Assembly: GCA_018466975.1 (NCBI GenBank)
Contig: CM031552.1
Location: 1,550,001-1,614,000, forward strand
Direction: 5' to 3'
DNA: 64,000 nt
From: Sparassis latifolia
Lineage: Eukaryota; Basidiomycota; Agaricomycetes; Polyporales; Sparassidaceae
Positions 34,301 to 46,100 of this stretch are shown in pieces. The translations under genes were made by a program, and so were the position numbers. The notes beneath the pieces were generated by a model. It ran no database searches. It saw nothing but the letters and a program-made list of their open reading frames with translations, and had not been told where the DNA came from. Position 1 is the first letter of the stretch; each line of letters opens with the position of its first letter.

Positions 34301-34884
34301 CGCAAGAACAACGTTCTGGCGAGAGGCGCCCTTGCGCTTCAACGTAGAGGTTCTGTTTCGCCTTGCGATTCGCGTTCTGTAGGTCGTTACTTCAGGCTGT
34401 ACCTTATATCTCTGTGCAAGCGGATCTAGTCAGGATTCTGCGTGCAACTCGGGTGGCTGAGTCTCATCGAGCAATTTATTCCGAGATCTGTGAAACAATT
34501 CTATGTGTCGTTCGTGCTGAATGTGGTCACCTCGGAGTGCACAGCCAGCGGATGCTTGATGCTGGCTTCATTGAGCGCACCCATCATATTCGAATTGTAT
34601 AGCGGTCGGTGAGTGGTTGAGGGATGGGCAAGGCAGTTGACATAGATCGAATGCGGTTCGTCAACACAATTATATCCTCATTCAGATGCTGCATAATTAT
34701 ATAACTTCTCTGCAATGCCTATCAGCATTCACCCGGAACGCGCCAAGTGAGTCTACGCACCCATAAAGCATACACATAATTCGATCTTCCTTTGTCTTGT
34801 CGCGCACAAAGGTTGCAGTGTAGAGGCGGCGTCGCCCGGCGCCGCCAACCCCTCCTGAGACTGCATTGTCCGCCTCCTGTGCGG
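31367..34884. other. Gene-poor stretch with a minisatellite
   Basis: 3.5 kb. Frames of 124-160 codons at 31.5-32.1 kb are created by the 19-bp minisatellite, which reads through in every frame. Others (for example - 32144-32527, + 33231-33623) have no domain. No gene is supported. Confidence 0.45.
31734..31890. repeat. 19-bp minisatellite, about eight units
   Basis: Units are variants of TCATTGCTGTTCATCCACG. The four or five units at the 3' end are the most regular; the 5' units are more diverged and one is about 22 bp. Because 19 is not a multiple of three, the array is open in all three frames and creates artefactual ORFs. Confidence 0.8.
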
Positions 34885-35300
34885 TATAAAAGGAGTGCCT
34901 GCCTCCTGGTCGAACCTCACCTGAATCCACCATTTCACAGATCTGCCTCCAAGATACTCTCCTCACGACGATGAGAATCCCCTGGATCCTCGCCTACTCG
35001 TCTCGCATCTCACATAACGACAGAGCTCGTACGAGTGTCCGACTGCGACTATCCGATGGAAGCCGGTCTTCAAGGCAACCGCACCTCCTTCAGCGACAAA
35101 GGGAGTGGTCAGCCAGAGACGTGGTGCCGACTCTGTCAGCGCTTCCCCGTTTGGACGCAGAGAGCCACGCGCAATCGCGTTCACGCACCATGCGACCATC
35201 GGAGGAGCGGCAGGGGCTGCAATGTGGAGAGCGAGTGAGGTGGAGGATGGTAAAAACTGGAGACGAGCACTGGGCATCTCATCCACCAACGCAGAGGTGA
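34885..35300 (+). other. TATA box and following 109-codon ORF, unknown
   Basis: TATAAAA at 34885-34891 is followed by an ATG at 34971 (86 bp), good promoter spacing for this genome, and an open frame to 35300. The predicted chain is Arg/Ser-rich with no signal peptide or domain. A second frame over the same DNA (35035-35238) contains Cys-rich sequence. This could be the first exon of a dead gene. I do not recognise it. Confidence 0.25.
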
Positions 35301-36471
35301 CACATCCCGACCATCTTCATCCTCTGTCCTCTATGGTGTATAAGGAGACCTCCTCCACCATCGTTGGGAACTACATCCTCGCGGGTGGACGACGAAAGAG
35401 AATGGAATTGTCCAAGGTGCTTGCCGTTGCCGCACCTTGGTGGCGGGAGATGGAGAACGTCCGGCCATTCCTACCGAACCTGCTACCTGGCTGCACAACG
35501 CGATGAGTCTCCGCGTTGTGTGGTCGCTCTCTCGGCTGACAGATGGATGCGATGCTCTGCGCCCTTCCCCTCCACCGTGTAGAGGGATCATCTGCACGCA
35601 GCTCTGTAACCGCAATCGTCCCTTTTCAGAGATGCAGATGGTCTCTGAAGGTGCGCTACATCGTCCGCGCTCTTCCCATGCCTGTCACCCCGCTGCACAA
35701 CTACACCGTTGCATCGGCCACTGATGACGTGCGCAACTGGGAGGCATCAGCTTCGCGTCAATGGATGCCCACGCCTGTTGTCTTGGGGCGCGAGAAGCTT
35801 GCGCTCCCAACGATCAGCCTCACCGCGGTCATCGCTTGTGGACGTCGCGCTACCGACTGTCCCCTTGTGAGCAGATGATGTGGGTGTATTCCATGGCTGT
35901 TCGGTATTTCAATTGCATGTTACTGCTGTCACGGAACCGTTCACGGCGTGTGCAACCTGCTGGGAGAGTTGAGATGGCAGTGATGAAGATGGTGGTGTGG
36001 TGTTGGTGAGATGACAATGGTCGGATAGGGGAACTGGAAATCTACCAAAGATCCAATGGTTTGTGTGGTGTGGAGGACGACGAGAATGATGGCGCGATTG
36101 AGGACGCGCTTTTGTACTGCCCCCATCTTTGTTGTGGGATATGCTGGGCGGCGGGTCTGTCTGGTGGCGGCGAGACATAGGAAGTATGTCGTACGGTACT
36201 TTCCGGTCTGTTTCCTTTGTGCTATTGTATCATGCATGCATAATGGATCCGTATATGCGCCTGTTTCCTTTTGCTCTCTACTTTCACTGACGGCGGCTGG
36301 CTACTCCGCGATCCATCGCCCACAACTCCAATACCGCCATGTAAATAGACACACCACAGTCCTCATACCTATCGACATTGTTTCCGTAACCCACACGTTC
36401 ATCTTTTCCCGCTCCAATAACTGTACCCTTTAGGCTATCTCGAGTTCTGACGGCTTTTCAACGTCCTCGTC
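35301..36471. other. No recognisable gene
   Basis: About 1.2 kb with overlapping frames of 80-133 codons on both strands, none with a domain or splice support. Confidence 0.45.
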
Positions 36472-38182
36472 ATGACACCAATACTCGTCCTTGACCATTT
36501 TTACCTCTCTATTAGCCTCCTCGTCACCATTGGGTATCAGCTCCTAGGCTTCGCTATCGCATGGACGTTCCAGGTGAGCAAGTTGTATTTTTAATGGGAG
36601 GTCGGCCGTTTTCAACATCATTTTTCCTCCGTGCTGCTAGTTTGACAAGATCACAGACTTCACTGGAGGTGCGTACTCGGTGATTTTTCTGTTCAGCAGT
36701 CAGGATTCAGTGTTGACTCCTCATTTGTGGAAGGTTCAAATGTGTTTATATTGTGTGCGTATCTCCCATCATCGGCCAAATCCATACTGTTGATGGAATA
36801 ATGACACACAGCGTTGCTCACTTGGCTTCTCGGTGGCAATTTCTCTGCTCGTAACATCATCGCGAATGTATTTGTAATGGTTTGAGCCGTCCGTCTGGCT
36901 AGTACGTCATGACTCACTTTGTCCGCTCCGTGCTGACAGTAGTGGGAATGAATGTAGCTTTCCTCTTATACCGAGTGCTTAAGTATGGGAGTGATAGTCG
37001 TTTTGATGATATACGTTCCCATTTCTTTAAATTCCTCGGTATGTGCAGATTCCTTGTTCCCATTCATATTTATCTGACACTGTGTTACCGCAGGATTCTG
37101 GGTCGGTAGGTCATTCCCATCTCTTTGTGGCGAACATGGCTTACTTCTGCGTTATACGTATCTCAAGGTCAAATAATTTGGGTAAGCATGAACGGACCTT
37201 CCGACTCACAGTCTACTGATACTGTATTGACCCTCTTAGGTATGGACGATCTCGCTTCCTCTGACAATCCTCAACTCCCCCGCGCTTTCGGAGCACTCAT
37301 CATATGCAGTATGGGGCAAGGTGACCGACATTCTTGGCGTCATTTTCTTCTGGATTGGTTGGAGCTTTGAGACTTCCGCGGACCTGCGTAAGGTCAGTGT
37401 CGCACTTATCCGATGCACGTCTATCAACCGCTCATTCGTTGCTCGCACAACTTGTAGTTCATGTACAAGGCCTCAAATCCGCCGAAGGACAAGCCGATCA
37501 ATGTATGTAGTTCGTATTTATGTGATATTTCGCACCATTCTGATATTCTACGTGACAAGTAGGTCGGTCTATGGAAGTGGTCACGCCATCCGTCATATTT
37601 CGGCGAGTGAGTATCAAGTTTCTCTTATAATTACTGGACGAATCTTATCTGTAAACGTTTCAGGATGCTCTGCTGGTGAAGAATCTGGCTCATCTGCGTC
37701 ACTCCTAGTCTGCACGGCAGCCTCAGCCCATCTACCAAGGCTGCACAGTATGGTGCGGTCGTGTCCCCGCTTTCCACCATGTCGTACGTTCCATCGATCT
37801 GATGTTCTTATCACGCACCGTTAACTCTTCCCCTCCACCCAGCTTGCTCCTCTTCGCTTCTGGCCTCCCGACTGCCGAAAAGCCGCAAGCGCGCAAGTTC
37901 TACCTGCTCTCGCACCCTCTGCCAGGGTCCGAGGAAGACCACAGTTCGGCGACGCGTAGGACAGTTGAAAGCAACATAGAGGACGACAGCTCCACTACGC
38001 CCGTCGCAAGGCTCGCTGAGAACTCCGCGTGGGAGATCTACTAGGCGTACCGCGCGCAGACGTCCATCCTGCTCCCGCTCCCTCTCATACTCTACCGCCA
38101 CCTGCCGAGGTTTGTGAAACAGACGATCTTGTGTGACTGGCCGATGTACGAGTTCAAGCCGGAGCGGGATCTGCAGGGATGA
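36472..38182 (+). pseudogene. DUF1295 / steroid 5-alpha-reductase-like membrane enzyme, three in-frame stops
   Basis: About ten small exons can be joined across good GT..AG introns into a DUF1295-family protein. It opens with LVLDHFYLSISLLVTIGYQL, then FDKITDFTGGSN, RFDDIRSHFFKFLGFW, TISLPLTILNSP, a WSRHPSYFGE motif diagnostic of the family, and LLLFASGLPTAEKP. Three stops interrupt the otherwise intact frame: TGA at 36883-36885 where the family has Trp (VW-AVRLA), TGA at 37677-37679 where a second Trp is expected after CW, and TAG at 38042-38044. Splicing signals and reading frame are otherwise preserved, so the gene died recently by point mutation. An active relative would be a polytopic ER-membrane reductase of unknown substrate. 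Confidence 0.8.
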
Positions 38183-38829
38183 GTGGTTCGAGCCTCGAGG
38201 GGATATTTTTTGGTGCCTTCATAAGCTACTGCCTGCAGATGTAATGTACCTGCGTTTGCTTCTCTAAGTCGCCATACGCGGCACAGAAATATTTATTGGT
38301 TTTGAAACTCCACTTATGTCACTCGTAATGCGAGCACCGTCCGCACCAGTATAAAATATTCGCCGCCCTCACGTTCTCTAGCAGACCTTCCAACTTCGCG
38401 CCGACTACGATGGGCACTCACCATGCTCACTTCGCATATACACTCCTTCTGCGCTCGTCCTCGCGCCCCGCAATCCGGTACTCCATCACCCTGCGACGGC
38501 AGAGGATCAATCAACTGGTGCACACGGTCGCGCGCAGCTCGAACGTCGAAGTATATCACGGATAGCATACTCCTATAATTCCTCTACTGCGCATTGTCTA
38601 CCCGGCCGATTCTGCCCTAGTCCGTGAATATTACAGCGCGCCGAGGTGAAAAACACATGGAGATATGTCGTCACTGCGGCACACCCGTAAATCTCAAAAT
38701 AATCCAATGTTTCGTCGCGCTTCTATTACAACACTGTCGACAGGACGCCAATGAGTGCGTAGAGAATAATGACCATGCGAACGACGACAACAGGTTCCAA
38801 GTACAAGGTCTAAAATCGTCATCATACTT
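38183..38829. other. Intergenic; no gene
   Basis: About 650 bp. TATAAAATA at about 38350 precedes an ATG at 38409 that opens a 50-codon frame with no domain. Nothing else is seen. Confidence 0.4.
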
Positions 38830-39597
38830 CTACGGCAGCGAGAGGAAAAGCTCGAGCAATTTCGGGAAGTTGGGCGTGCCAACGCCCGTAACAGGGTCCC
38901 AGCCTCGCTCAGCATAGAACCCCACAGTGCCGCAGCCTGGATTCGTGCCAGTCGTAATGTCATTGAACGCTTCCATGCCGCGGGGCGTGTAGATCTGCGT
39001 GACGGAGAAACACAGCGCTTCGGTGAGCTTTCGACGGAATGGAGGAGTCGGACGTACCGCAGGGTTGATGAAGCCCATCGGACCCTTTCCGACAGCAAGG
39101 CGAGCGTCATTAACGGCGGAGAGGATGGCGGCTGAGACCGGGGAAGAGCATGAGGTTCCGTAGACCAACATGTATTCGCCCTGGATGGCGACGACGTAGT
39201 TTGCACTGCAGGTAAGCATCAGTGTGAGCCTTCATGTCTCAACCCAGTAGTGAGGGACCGTACCCATTCGCAGAGATGTCGGGGAATGCACGCGACGTGC
39301 CGGTCGAGTTCCAGATGTCAGCAGGGTACGGTGGGGGATAGTTCGCGAGGTATGACTCGACTGCTGTCTTCTGGTACGACGGCATGGCGAACACGTTCGA
39401 CCATCCTCCGCTGGAGTAGATCACTTGCTCGCACGCGCTTTCAGGCTCGGGAACCTATCCGGTTGACCTGAGTAGTGAACTACGGTCGTACAGCGCGAAA
39501 ATACGACATACCGTGGAATTTGGGTTGACCTGAGTGGCGCCGACACTCGTAATGTACGGGCAGGTTGAGGGGAACGTCGGACGTTGATCGTCCTTCT
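38830..39597 (-). pseudogene. S53 (sedolisin) peptidase, C-terminal fragment
   Basis: Exons read right to left: 39597-39512, 39455-39264, 39205-39059, 38995-38830, with introns of 56-63 nt and intact phase. The protein runs FPSTCPYITSVGATQVNPN, then SSGGWSN, FPDISANG, the catalytic-Ser motif GTSCSSPVSAA, and ends with NDITTGTNPGC and GWDPVTGVGTPNF, the calcium-binding C-terminus of S53 peptidases. The pro-domain, the catalytic Glu/Asp region and the signal peptide are all missing. Homology stops near 39597, exactly where the 71-bp hairpin repeat begins. The surviving part has no stop or shift, so it was truncated by rearrangement rather than slow decay. Intact relatives are secreted acid tripeptidyl peptidases. 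Confidence 0.85.
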
Positions 39598-39668
39598 TTG
39601 AACACTGACATTTTTGTCTTAATCGTTCATTTTATAGCACAAGGTGGTGCGGGACGAATCACCTCCAG
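39598..39668 (+). repeat. 71-bp two-hairpin repeat, copy 2
   Basis: The second copy of 31296-31366. Its left edge coincides with the end of S53 homology. See copy 1 for the structure. Confidence 0.6.
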
Positions 39669-39922
39669 AGCTATACCTCGTTGCTCTGGACCCTGTTGAA
39701 GCAGATGTATTTCGTGTGGAGATGCACACCGCCCCTCCTTTAGATCTGGTCTCTTTATTACACCCTTTTCGGACGAAAATGTAGCTACCGAGATAACTGT
39801 ATTTCTAGTAAATTTATCTGTTTGTTACACTCGTTCTTTTCTTCGGTGGAATTATCGATTCGATGTGCACATGTTCGCAAGAAATACACCGATGCTGTTC
39901 TCTGCACACAATACTGTAGGAC
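39669..39922. other. Gap between the hairpin repeat and the MIC26-like remnant
   Basis: About 250 bp, AT-richer than its surroundings, no coding signal. Confidence 0.4.
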
Positions 39923-40535
39923 ATGTTGCGTACATTAGCGGTGAGTTCTCCCAATCGATTCGTTTCACGCTCTAACATATAACACAGCGCCGGAGCACCG
40001 TCGCAGCTACGGCTGCCGTAGTCGCAGTGCAAAGCGACGAGGTACGCCGAACGTCCTCGGCGTAAGCGCACACGCTCACCAGCTGTTGGACATCCGAAGC
40101 TTCCGATATATTCTGCACCGACCCCAGATATTGTCCTCGTTGAGACACCATCGAATTTGGAGACGCAGATAGGCAATGCTCGCCGTGCAGTCACCCCTCG
40201 CTACCTCGAGGCACACGCCCAGGTGTCTTTTCCCGAACGATCATGATCGGTGTGGAAGAAGCCGTCGAAAGTGCACCATCTCGCATCCAAATCGTTTATT
40301 TCAGCGCTGACGAGTGCCCCATCTTGGTTTTCACTTCCGCCTTCACTCGTTCGCAGAGCGGGTAAAGTCGCTCGTCGCTGCGGATGAGCCAGTCACGCCA
40401 GGCATACTCTACGTCGGGGTCGCGACCGTGACTGGCTCCATCTTCGCGCGGAACTGCGGCCTCTTCTCCCGCGCGCTGCTCCCGCCCACTCTGCTCGTCC
40501 TCTCCCTCAACCACTTCCTGCGTTATGAAGCCTGA
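39923..40535 (+). pseudogene. Decayed MIC26/apolipoprotein-O-like MICOS subunit
   Basis: Pieces in order match the MIC26 family. ATG at 39923 opens MLRTLA, followed after an intron by ARRSTVAATAAVV (a mitochondrial-type start). Then come KLPIYSAPTPDIVLVETPS, LETQIGNARRAVT, GVEEAVE, VKSLVAADEPVTPG, and the membrane segment ILYVGVATVTGSIFARN and LSLNHFL. The pieces lie in different frames: at least two single-base shifts, one before KLPIY and one after the AHAQV segment, cannot be explained by introns. The frame stops at 40535, soon after the second hydrophobic segment, so the usual C-terminal region is absent. Functional homologues sit in the inner mitochondrial membrane at cristae junctions. 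This copy cannot make the protein. Confidence 0.65.
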
Positions 40536-42496
40536 GGCTTGACTTTGCCAGGTGTCTCTCGTCGCGTTCTATAAATGCTGCACCCTCGACTAGCGTCTCC
40601 CACGTCCACCACGCCTGATCCCTCGTCACGCAACGCGTTCAATCTAGCCTTCATTATACGTCGACGCGCAACGTGTCACCATGTCAAGTGTTCTGGTCCT
40701 GCGCGAATGACGTACTGAGTTGACAGCTCAAGTTTACATTGACCAACTCGAATTCACTAGATCCTCTGCCGTTCGGTGCTGATACTCTATTTCTCTCTCC
40801 CTTCAGATGAATTTCAATTAATTTCCTGCAGGGTACTACAGCTATAGTCTAGCGCCCTTCCAGCAGCCCTGCCCGTCCCACCATTAGTGCCTGACAACGT
40901 CTCTGGCCCATCCTGCGTACTTGGTATGAATTGCTTTCTCTCCATATGACGATCAGCCGTTGTCCGCTGCATATGCTGGTGAGTCGGGTGCTCCTGGTCG
41001 CAACTGCGATTCGCCCAACTGTTCCGTTCTCCACGTTCTCTGTGCACATTCACCCCGACATGACATACCGATACACATGCACTGCCCAACTTCCCGCCTC
41101 ATCCGACGCGCGATGCGAGGCTAACCAGGACGGTGAACTCTTAATCTCTGCGCTACGACCTGGGGCGGCTACGCCCCCCCCACTGAGACTCATCAAGGAC
41201 CGTCGGAACATTTCAGACAATCTGCAACTGACATCCGTGCCTCTACATTCCAATACAGCAGGCTGGTCGGCGTTTCCACCCTCTACGGCCACCATCAAGG
41301 CATACTCCGTGTTCGCAGCCCCGAGTCAGCGTCTACACCGCCAACTCTTACCCGATAATTAACTTCAAGATTTGGATTGCGCTGGGGGTGAGTGTCCGTT
41401 CACGCGGAGAATACCATTAGCGCCTCCACGACGCGGCGCCGTGCGTTTTGGCGTTGAACATCTCACTCCAGTCGAGGCCTATGTACGACGACCCAGGCTA
41501 CGTGTTCGTTCGATGCCCGCTGCACTGAGTTAGCAGCATCTGGATCGCTCCGCTCTGCTTGTCTGGATTGCACTGGAGCTTTATGACACTGGGAAACCTG
41601 AATTTGTCGTCAGCCGTGTAAAGGTGTAACCTTCAACCGGGCTTGCAACGTACGTGGTCAATGGCTATCGACCATCCAGGCTATGTAGTGTATCCATCCA
41701 GCACTCCGGGTCCATTCGCGTCGACGTCTACTCTTGGATGTCTCACCCGACAATTGGCTCGATATCTGGATGTTCCCGGTGCATGGTTCGCGAAGGAATG
41801 TGTTGTCGACCGTGCGGTACACTCTTTGGCGTTGATGCTCCCGAGGTTCTCTTCTCGCTCTGGTTCAACGTTTCAATCGTCGTCAAACGTGTGTCCCAGG
41901 TATCAAGTCAAGCCGCCTGCATTCGGGGCTCCAATGGTTCTTCGAGATGTTGGACGTCACAGCCAGAGAGATGGGACGTCGGCGCGTCTCCTCTATGGTA
42001 CGAGCGTCTCGAAGGCTTCTTTGTGCGTGCATGGACTCGCATGTGAAGTACGTTATTCCTGCTTTGCACCAGCTATGCGGCTTCATTCTTACTAGGCACT
42101 TGTATCGGCACCGTTTCTCAATACCGCCCGACGATGCATCTCACGTCCGCCCTTCTCTCTACCTCGCAGTTCGAAACGGTCGAGCGTCTCTTCTTCGCAG
42201 GGCGGGAAGGGTGCAAGCCGGGCCCTTACCATCCCTGTGAAGCTCGTCCCAATTTATGTGATCACTGAACAACTCGTGGATAATCGAACTGGGCAACTTC
42301 ACGATCACAGTGGGAACAAGCGACAGGGTGCTCCTCAATACAACACCTATCGCACAGTCATGCTGGATAAAGTCTACTTTCAGTCATCAATGTTAGATAC
42401 GTGCAAGGAGCCCTGACATTCCGCTGTCAATACTTCGTAAAACAACAACTCTACCTGCTGGCGATACGTGATGGAGGAAACAGTCGTAGCCACTAC
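40536..42496. other. No recognisable gene
   Basis: About 2 kb. Frames of up to 150 codons overlap on the plus strand (40931-41362, 41643-42095) without a domain. Gly-Tyr-Val-Val-Tyr-Pro-type strings suggest an old secreted-protein gene, but I cannot identify one. Confidence 0.4.
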
Positions 42497-42894
42497 TTAA
42501 TCATGACCTGCTCGCCGAATTTTCCAACAGGGCGGTAGGAAGGAGTTCAATTCTCGGCGAAAGCGAGGTTTCAGTGGTGCCGGACCGTGCAACGGCACAA
42601 AAGATCCCGACGTCCACGTCGCTCCTATGACCTTCTCCAACTCGTCGAAAATCTTCTTTGGATCGTGGTCCCAGGGACTATAACCAAATTCCTCCAGTGC
42701 GAACATGCCCTTTCGCACAGATAACCACAAAACAAGGATGCGAACCACTCTCCATATCCGACCATCAATGCTGTGCTGTTCGGCCGATTGAGTCGTCCCA
42801 GAGCGCATATCGATCAGGACAAGATTCGTAAACTGCGCCTTTTGATATCTGCGGTGATCGTGATGTCGAGGACTCCATCCATCCAACAACGCTC

Positions 42895-43180
42895 TGTTGA
42901 AGACTAGACACGGACTGAGTCAGTCCCTCAATCCGATGTCAATAGCAAAAGGACTGAGTTATCTACCTAGACACGGACTGAGTCAGTCCTACAGATAGAT
43001 CAGCATGAGTAACTAATGTATAGTAAAGGAATGTAGCTTACCCTCAATCCGATGTCAATAGCAAAAGGACTGAGGGAAACGAAACGTGTAGCGAGCGTGT
43101 ATACTACGCGAGCGTCCGTGCCCGATTAGGAAACTAACTATGAGGGAGTGAGAGGACTACACGAAATTGTATCTACAACA
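42895..43180 (-). repeat. 3' LTR of the Copia element
   Basis: 286 bp, identical to 47798-48083. It contains two copies each of a CTAGACACGGACTGAGTCAG block and a CCTCAATCCGATGTCAATAG block. Confidence 0.97.
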
Positions 43181-43191
43181 CACCCCCTCAA
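43181..43191 (-). promoter_or_regulatory. Polypurine tract of the Copia element
   Basis: In element orientation TGAGGGGGTG directly abuts the 3' LTR, the expected place for the plus-strand primer. Confidence 0.6.
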
Positions 43192-46100
43192 TGGAGTGAG
43201 AGTCCTAAATCAGAAACCATTTTGGAAAATGGCTCCTTGTCCAGGGGCTTGGTGAGTCCATCAGCAATGTTTGCTGCAGTGGGACAGTGAATGACATTGA
43301 AGTTTCCATCTTGTATGCGCTCGCGGACGAAGTGGTGCTGTACGTCGATGTGTTTGGTACGTCCATGGTGACGGGTATCCTTCGCAATGTCCTTGGCAGC
43401 CATATTGTCTGTTAGGAGTGTGGTAGGGGTTCCTCCGAGAGTGAGTCCAATTTCCGTGAGGAAACGCCGGTACCACAGTGCCTGTTTCGCGCCATAAGAC
43501 AAGGCCATATATTCGCTCTCAGTTGATGATGAGGCAACGGTCGTCTGGTGTTTGCTGCTCCAGGCTATTGATGAGTTGCCGAGCTGGAAAATGTATGCCG
43601 AGACGGAGCGTCGAGTGTCAACGTCGCGCGCCCAGTCCGCGTCCGTATAGCCGACCAATTCATTCATGTCGCCTTCCTCGTCCGCAGTTCCCAATTCGAG
43701 GCGAAGGTCGCGAGTGCCCGCGAGATATCGAAGCACTCGTTTCGCGGCTTCCCAATGCCTCTTGCCGGGATTGGCGTTGAACTGCGCGAGGTGTGCGCTG
43801 ACAAACGATACGTCAGGGCGCGAGATGACCGAGATCCAGGTCAGGGCGCCAACAAGTTCGCGATACGGCCGTTTCTTCATCTCTGCGATCTCCTCCGGTG
43901 TCGACGGTGCATCGTGAACTGAGAGGTGCAGACTGGACTCCATGGGGGTTGGTACAGGAACGCAATCCTCCATTTTGAAGCGTCTGAGAATGGTGGAGAT
44001 GTACTGGCGGTGCGAGATGGAGACAGTATGTTCCTGGGGATTGTCAATGAGTTCGAAACCCATCAACCAGTTGGGATCCTCCTCCTTCATCTCAAAGATA
44101 CTGTGAAGCTGCTTTCGGACAGAAGCGAGCTCCTCTGCTGAGTCTGAGAAGCTGAGGGTATTGTCAACATGGATCGCCAGGATGGAATTCGCACCGGTTT
44201 CTGTACGACGAACATAGATGGCACTATCGCAGATCAGTCGATGGAATGAGATTGTTGACAGTTGGCCATCCATGTACTCGTTCCAGAGGTGGGATGACTG
44301 CCTAAGACCATACAAGCTGAGCAGTAAGCGACAAACACGTCCAGTACCGTCGTCAAATCCGACAGGCTGCTGCATATAAATGATAACGTCAACCTTGCTG
44401 TGCAAGAACGCGCCAGTCACGTCGTCCTGTCCACGATGCCATCCATGTGCGGCAGTGAGATGTAAGATCGCCCGAAGAGATTCGAGTCGAACAGTGGGGG
44501 AAAATGTGTCATTGAAGTCTATGCCGGGAATCTGTGAAAATCCCTGTGCAACAAGTCGGGCTTTGTATCGTAGGATCTCGCCTTGTGGGCCACGCTTGAT
44601 AACATATGTCCAGCGGTTGCCGATGGCTTTCCGGCCGGGTGGCAAGTCCTCGAGTACCCATGTACCACGCCTCTGCAGCATGTCGATCTCTTCGTGCATT
44701 GCTGTCCACCAGTTATCGGCCTCCGAGCACTTCGTCGCCTCACGGAAATTCATCGGCATGTCCGTGCCAAATGCTGCCATATAGGCGACTTGCGCGACGT
44801 CACCTTCAGGTGTCGTTGGGACTGTGGCGTCCTCTGGTATGGGTTCTGGAGCTGTCCTCGCCTGTACCTTCATTTGTCTCCGCAGTGTGCGTGCTTCCTT
44901 GATCGCCTTGTTGTGTGTCTTCATCGCCTGTTCTTGTGCCTGCTGTTTCTCGGCAGCTTGCTTGATCCAAGATGGGCGCGTGACACGTTCTGAACGTCGG
45001 AGAGGTGCGGGAGCTGGCGCGGGCATTGGCGCTGGTGCGGGAGTGCTGGTGGGAGTGGGTGCTGATGCAGTGGATGGCTGATTTTCGGGCGGTGTAGGGA
45101 TTGGCGCTGGAGCTGGTGATGCCGAAGCCTGAGGAGTTGGAGGATGTGGTGGTGATGTCGTGGAAGGTTCTCTGCCAACAGCCGTGTCAGGACTATTGCT
45201 TTGAGTGGACTTACTCGCGGTCACCCCCTCGCTCAAAGCAGGGTTTTGGTCATTGTCCTCGGGCATTGTTGGGACATTCTCGTAGACAATAACATCTCGA
45301 GATACCATAAACTTGTGCCTCGAAGGGATCCAGATCTTGTACGCCTTCTGATTAGGTGCAAAACCGCAGAAAATGCCATCAAGCGAGTGTGCATCGAGCT
45401 TCTTTCGGGATTCAGGGGGAACGCGAACATGGCAGCATGCTCCGAAAATGCGAAGGGTTGAGACATCTGGTTTCTTGCCATAGAATTTCTCGTTGGGCGT
45501 GGATTCAACCAGGGCTCTTGTAGGACTCCGATTGCGGACGAGTGATGCGTATGCATGGGCTTCAGGCCAAAAACCCGAGCTCATGTTCGCTTCTTGCAAC
45601 ATGCAGAGGGCGTGCTCATGTGTCGTCTGGTTATAGCGCTCGGCTACGCCGTTCTGTGGTGGAGTGTGTGGAGCGGAAGTCTCGTGTTTGATCCCCTTCG
45701 ATTTGAAATATGTCTGAAGGTCGTTGCCTATAAATTCGCCACCACCATCGGATCGAACGATCTTGACTTTCTTGTCAGAGAATGTCTCGAGGCGTGTGAT
45801 CAAATCCTTGATCTCCGAAGTCGCATCGCTTTTGGCCTTCAGGAAAGCCTTCCATCCCTTGCGGCTGTAGTCATCAACGACAGCGAGTGTGTAGCGATAG
45901 CCGGTGATGGATAGGTCAAATGGTCCTTGAAGATCCATGTGGAGGCGATGGAGAATGCTTGTAGCACGATCGGTGGCTTGCTTCGGAAAGGGTGCTTGGT
46001 GATGCTTCCCCTTCGCGCAGCCGTCGCATGGGCCAAGTGTCTCTACGGATTTCAGATCGAGTCCTGTGACAAGGGCGTGCTTTACCATGTATTGGAGACT

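Noticed and set aside
37660..37690. Genetic-code change (TGA read as Trp)
   Set aside because: Two TGAs at Trp positions in the DUF1295 gene suggested this, but TGA is used as an ordinary stop by other intact genes here (for example 14722, 21341 region genes and HRI1 neighbours use TGA or TAG), and a TAG also interrupts the gene.
42912..42989. CRISPR-like array in the LTR repeats
   Set aside because: The two repeat pairs are an internal LTR duplication of unequal blocks, with no spacers, in a eukaryotic retrotransposon.
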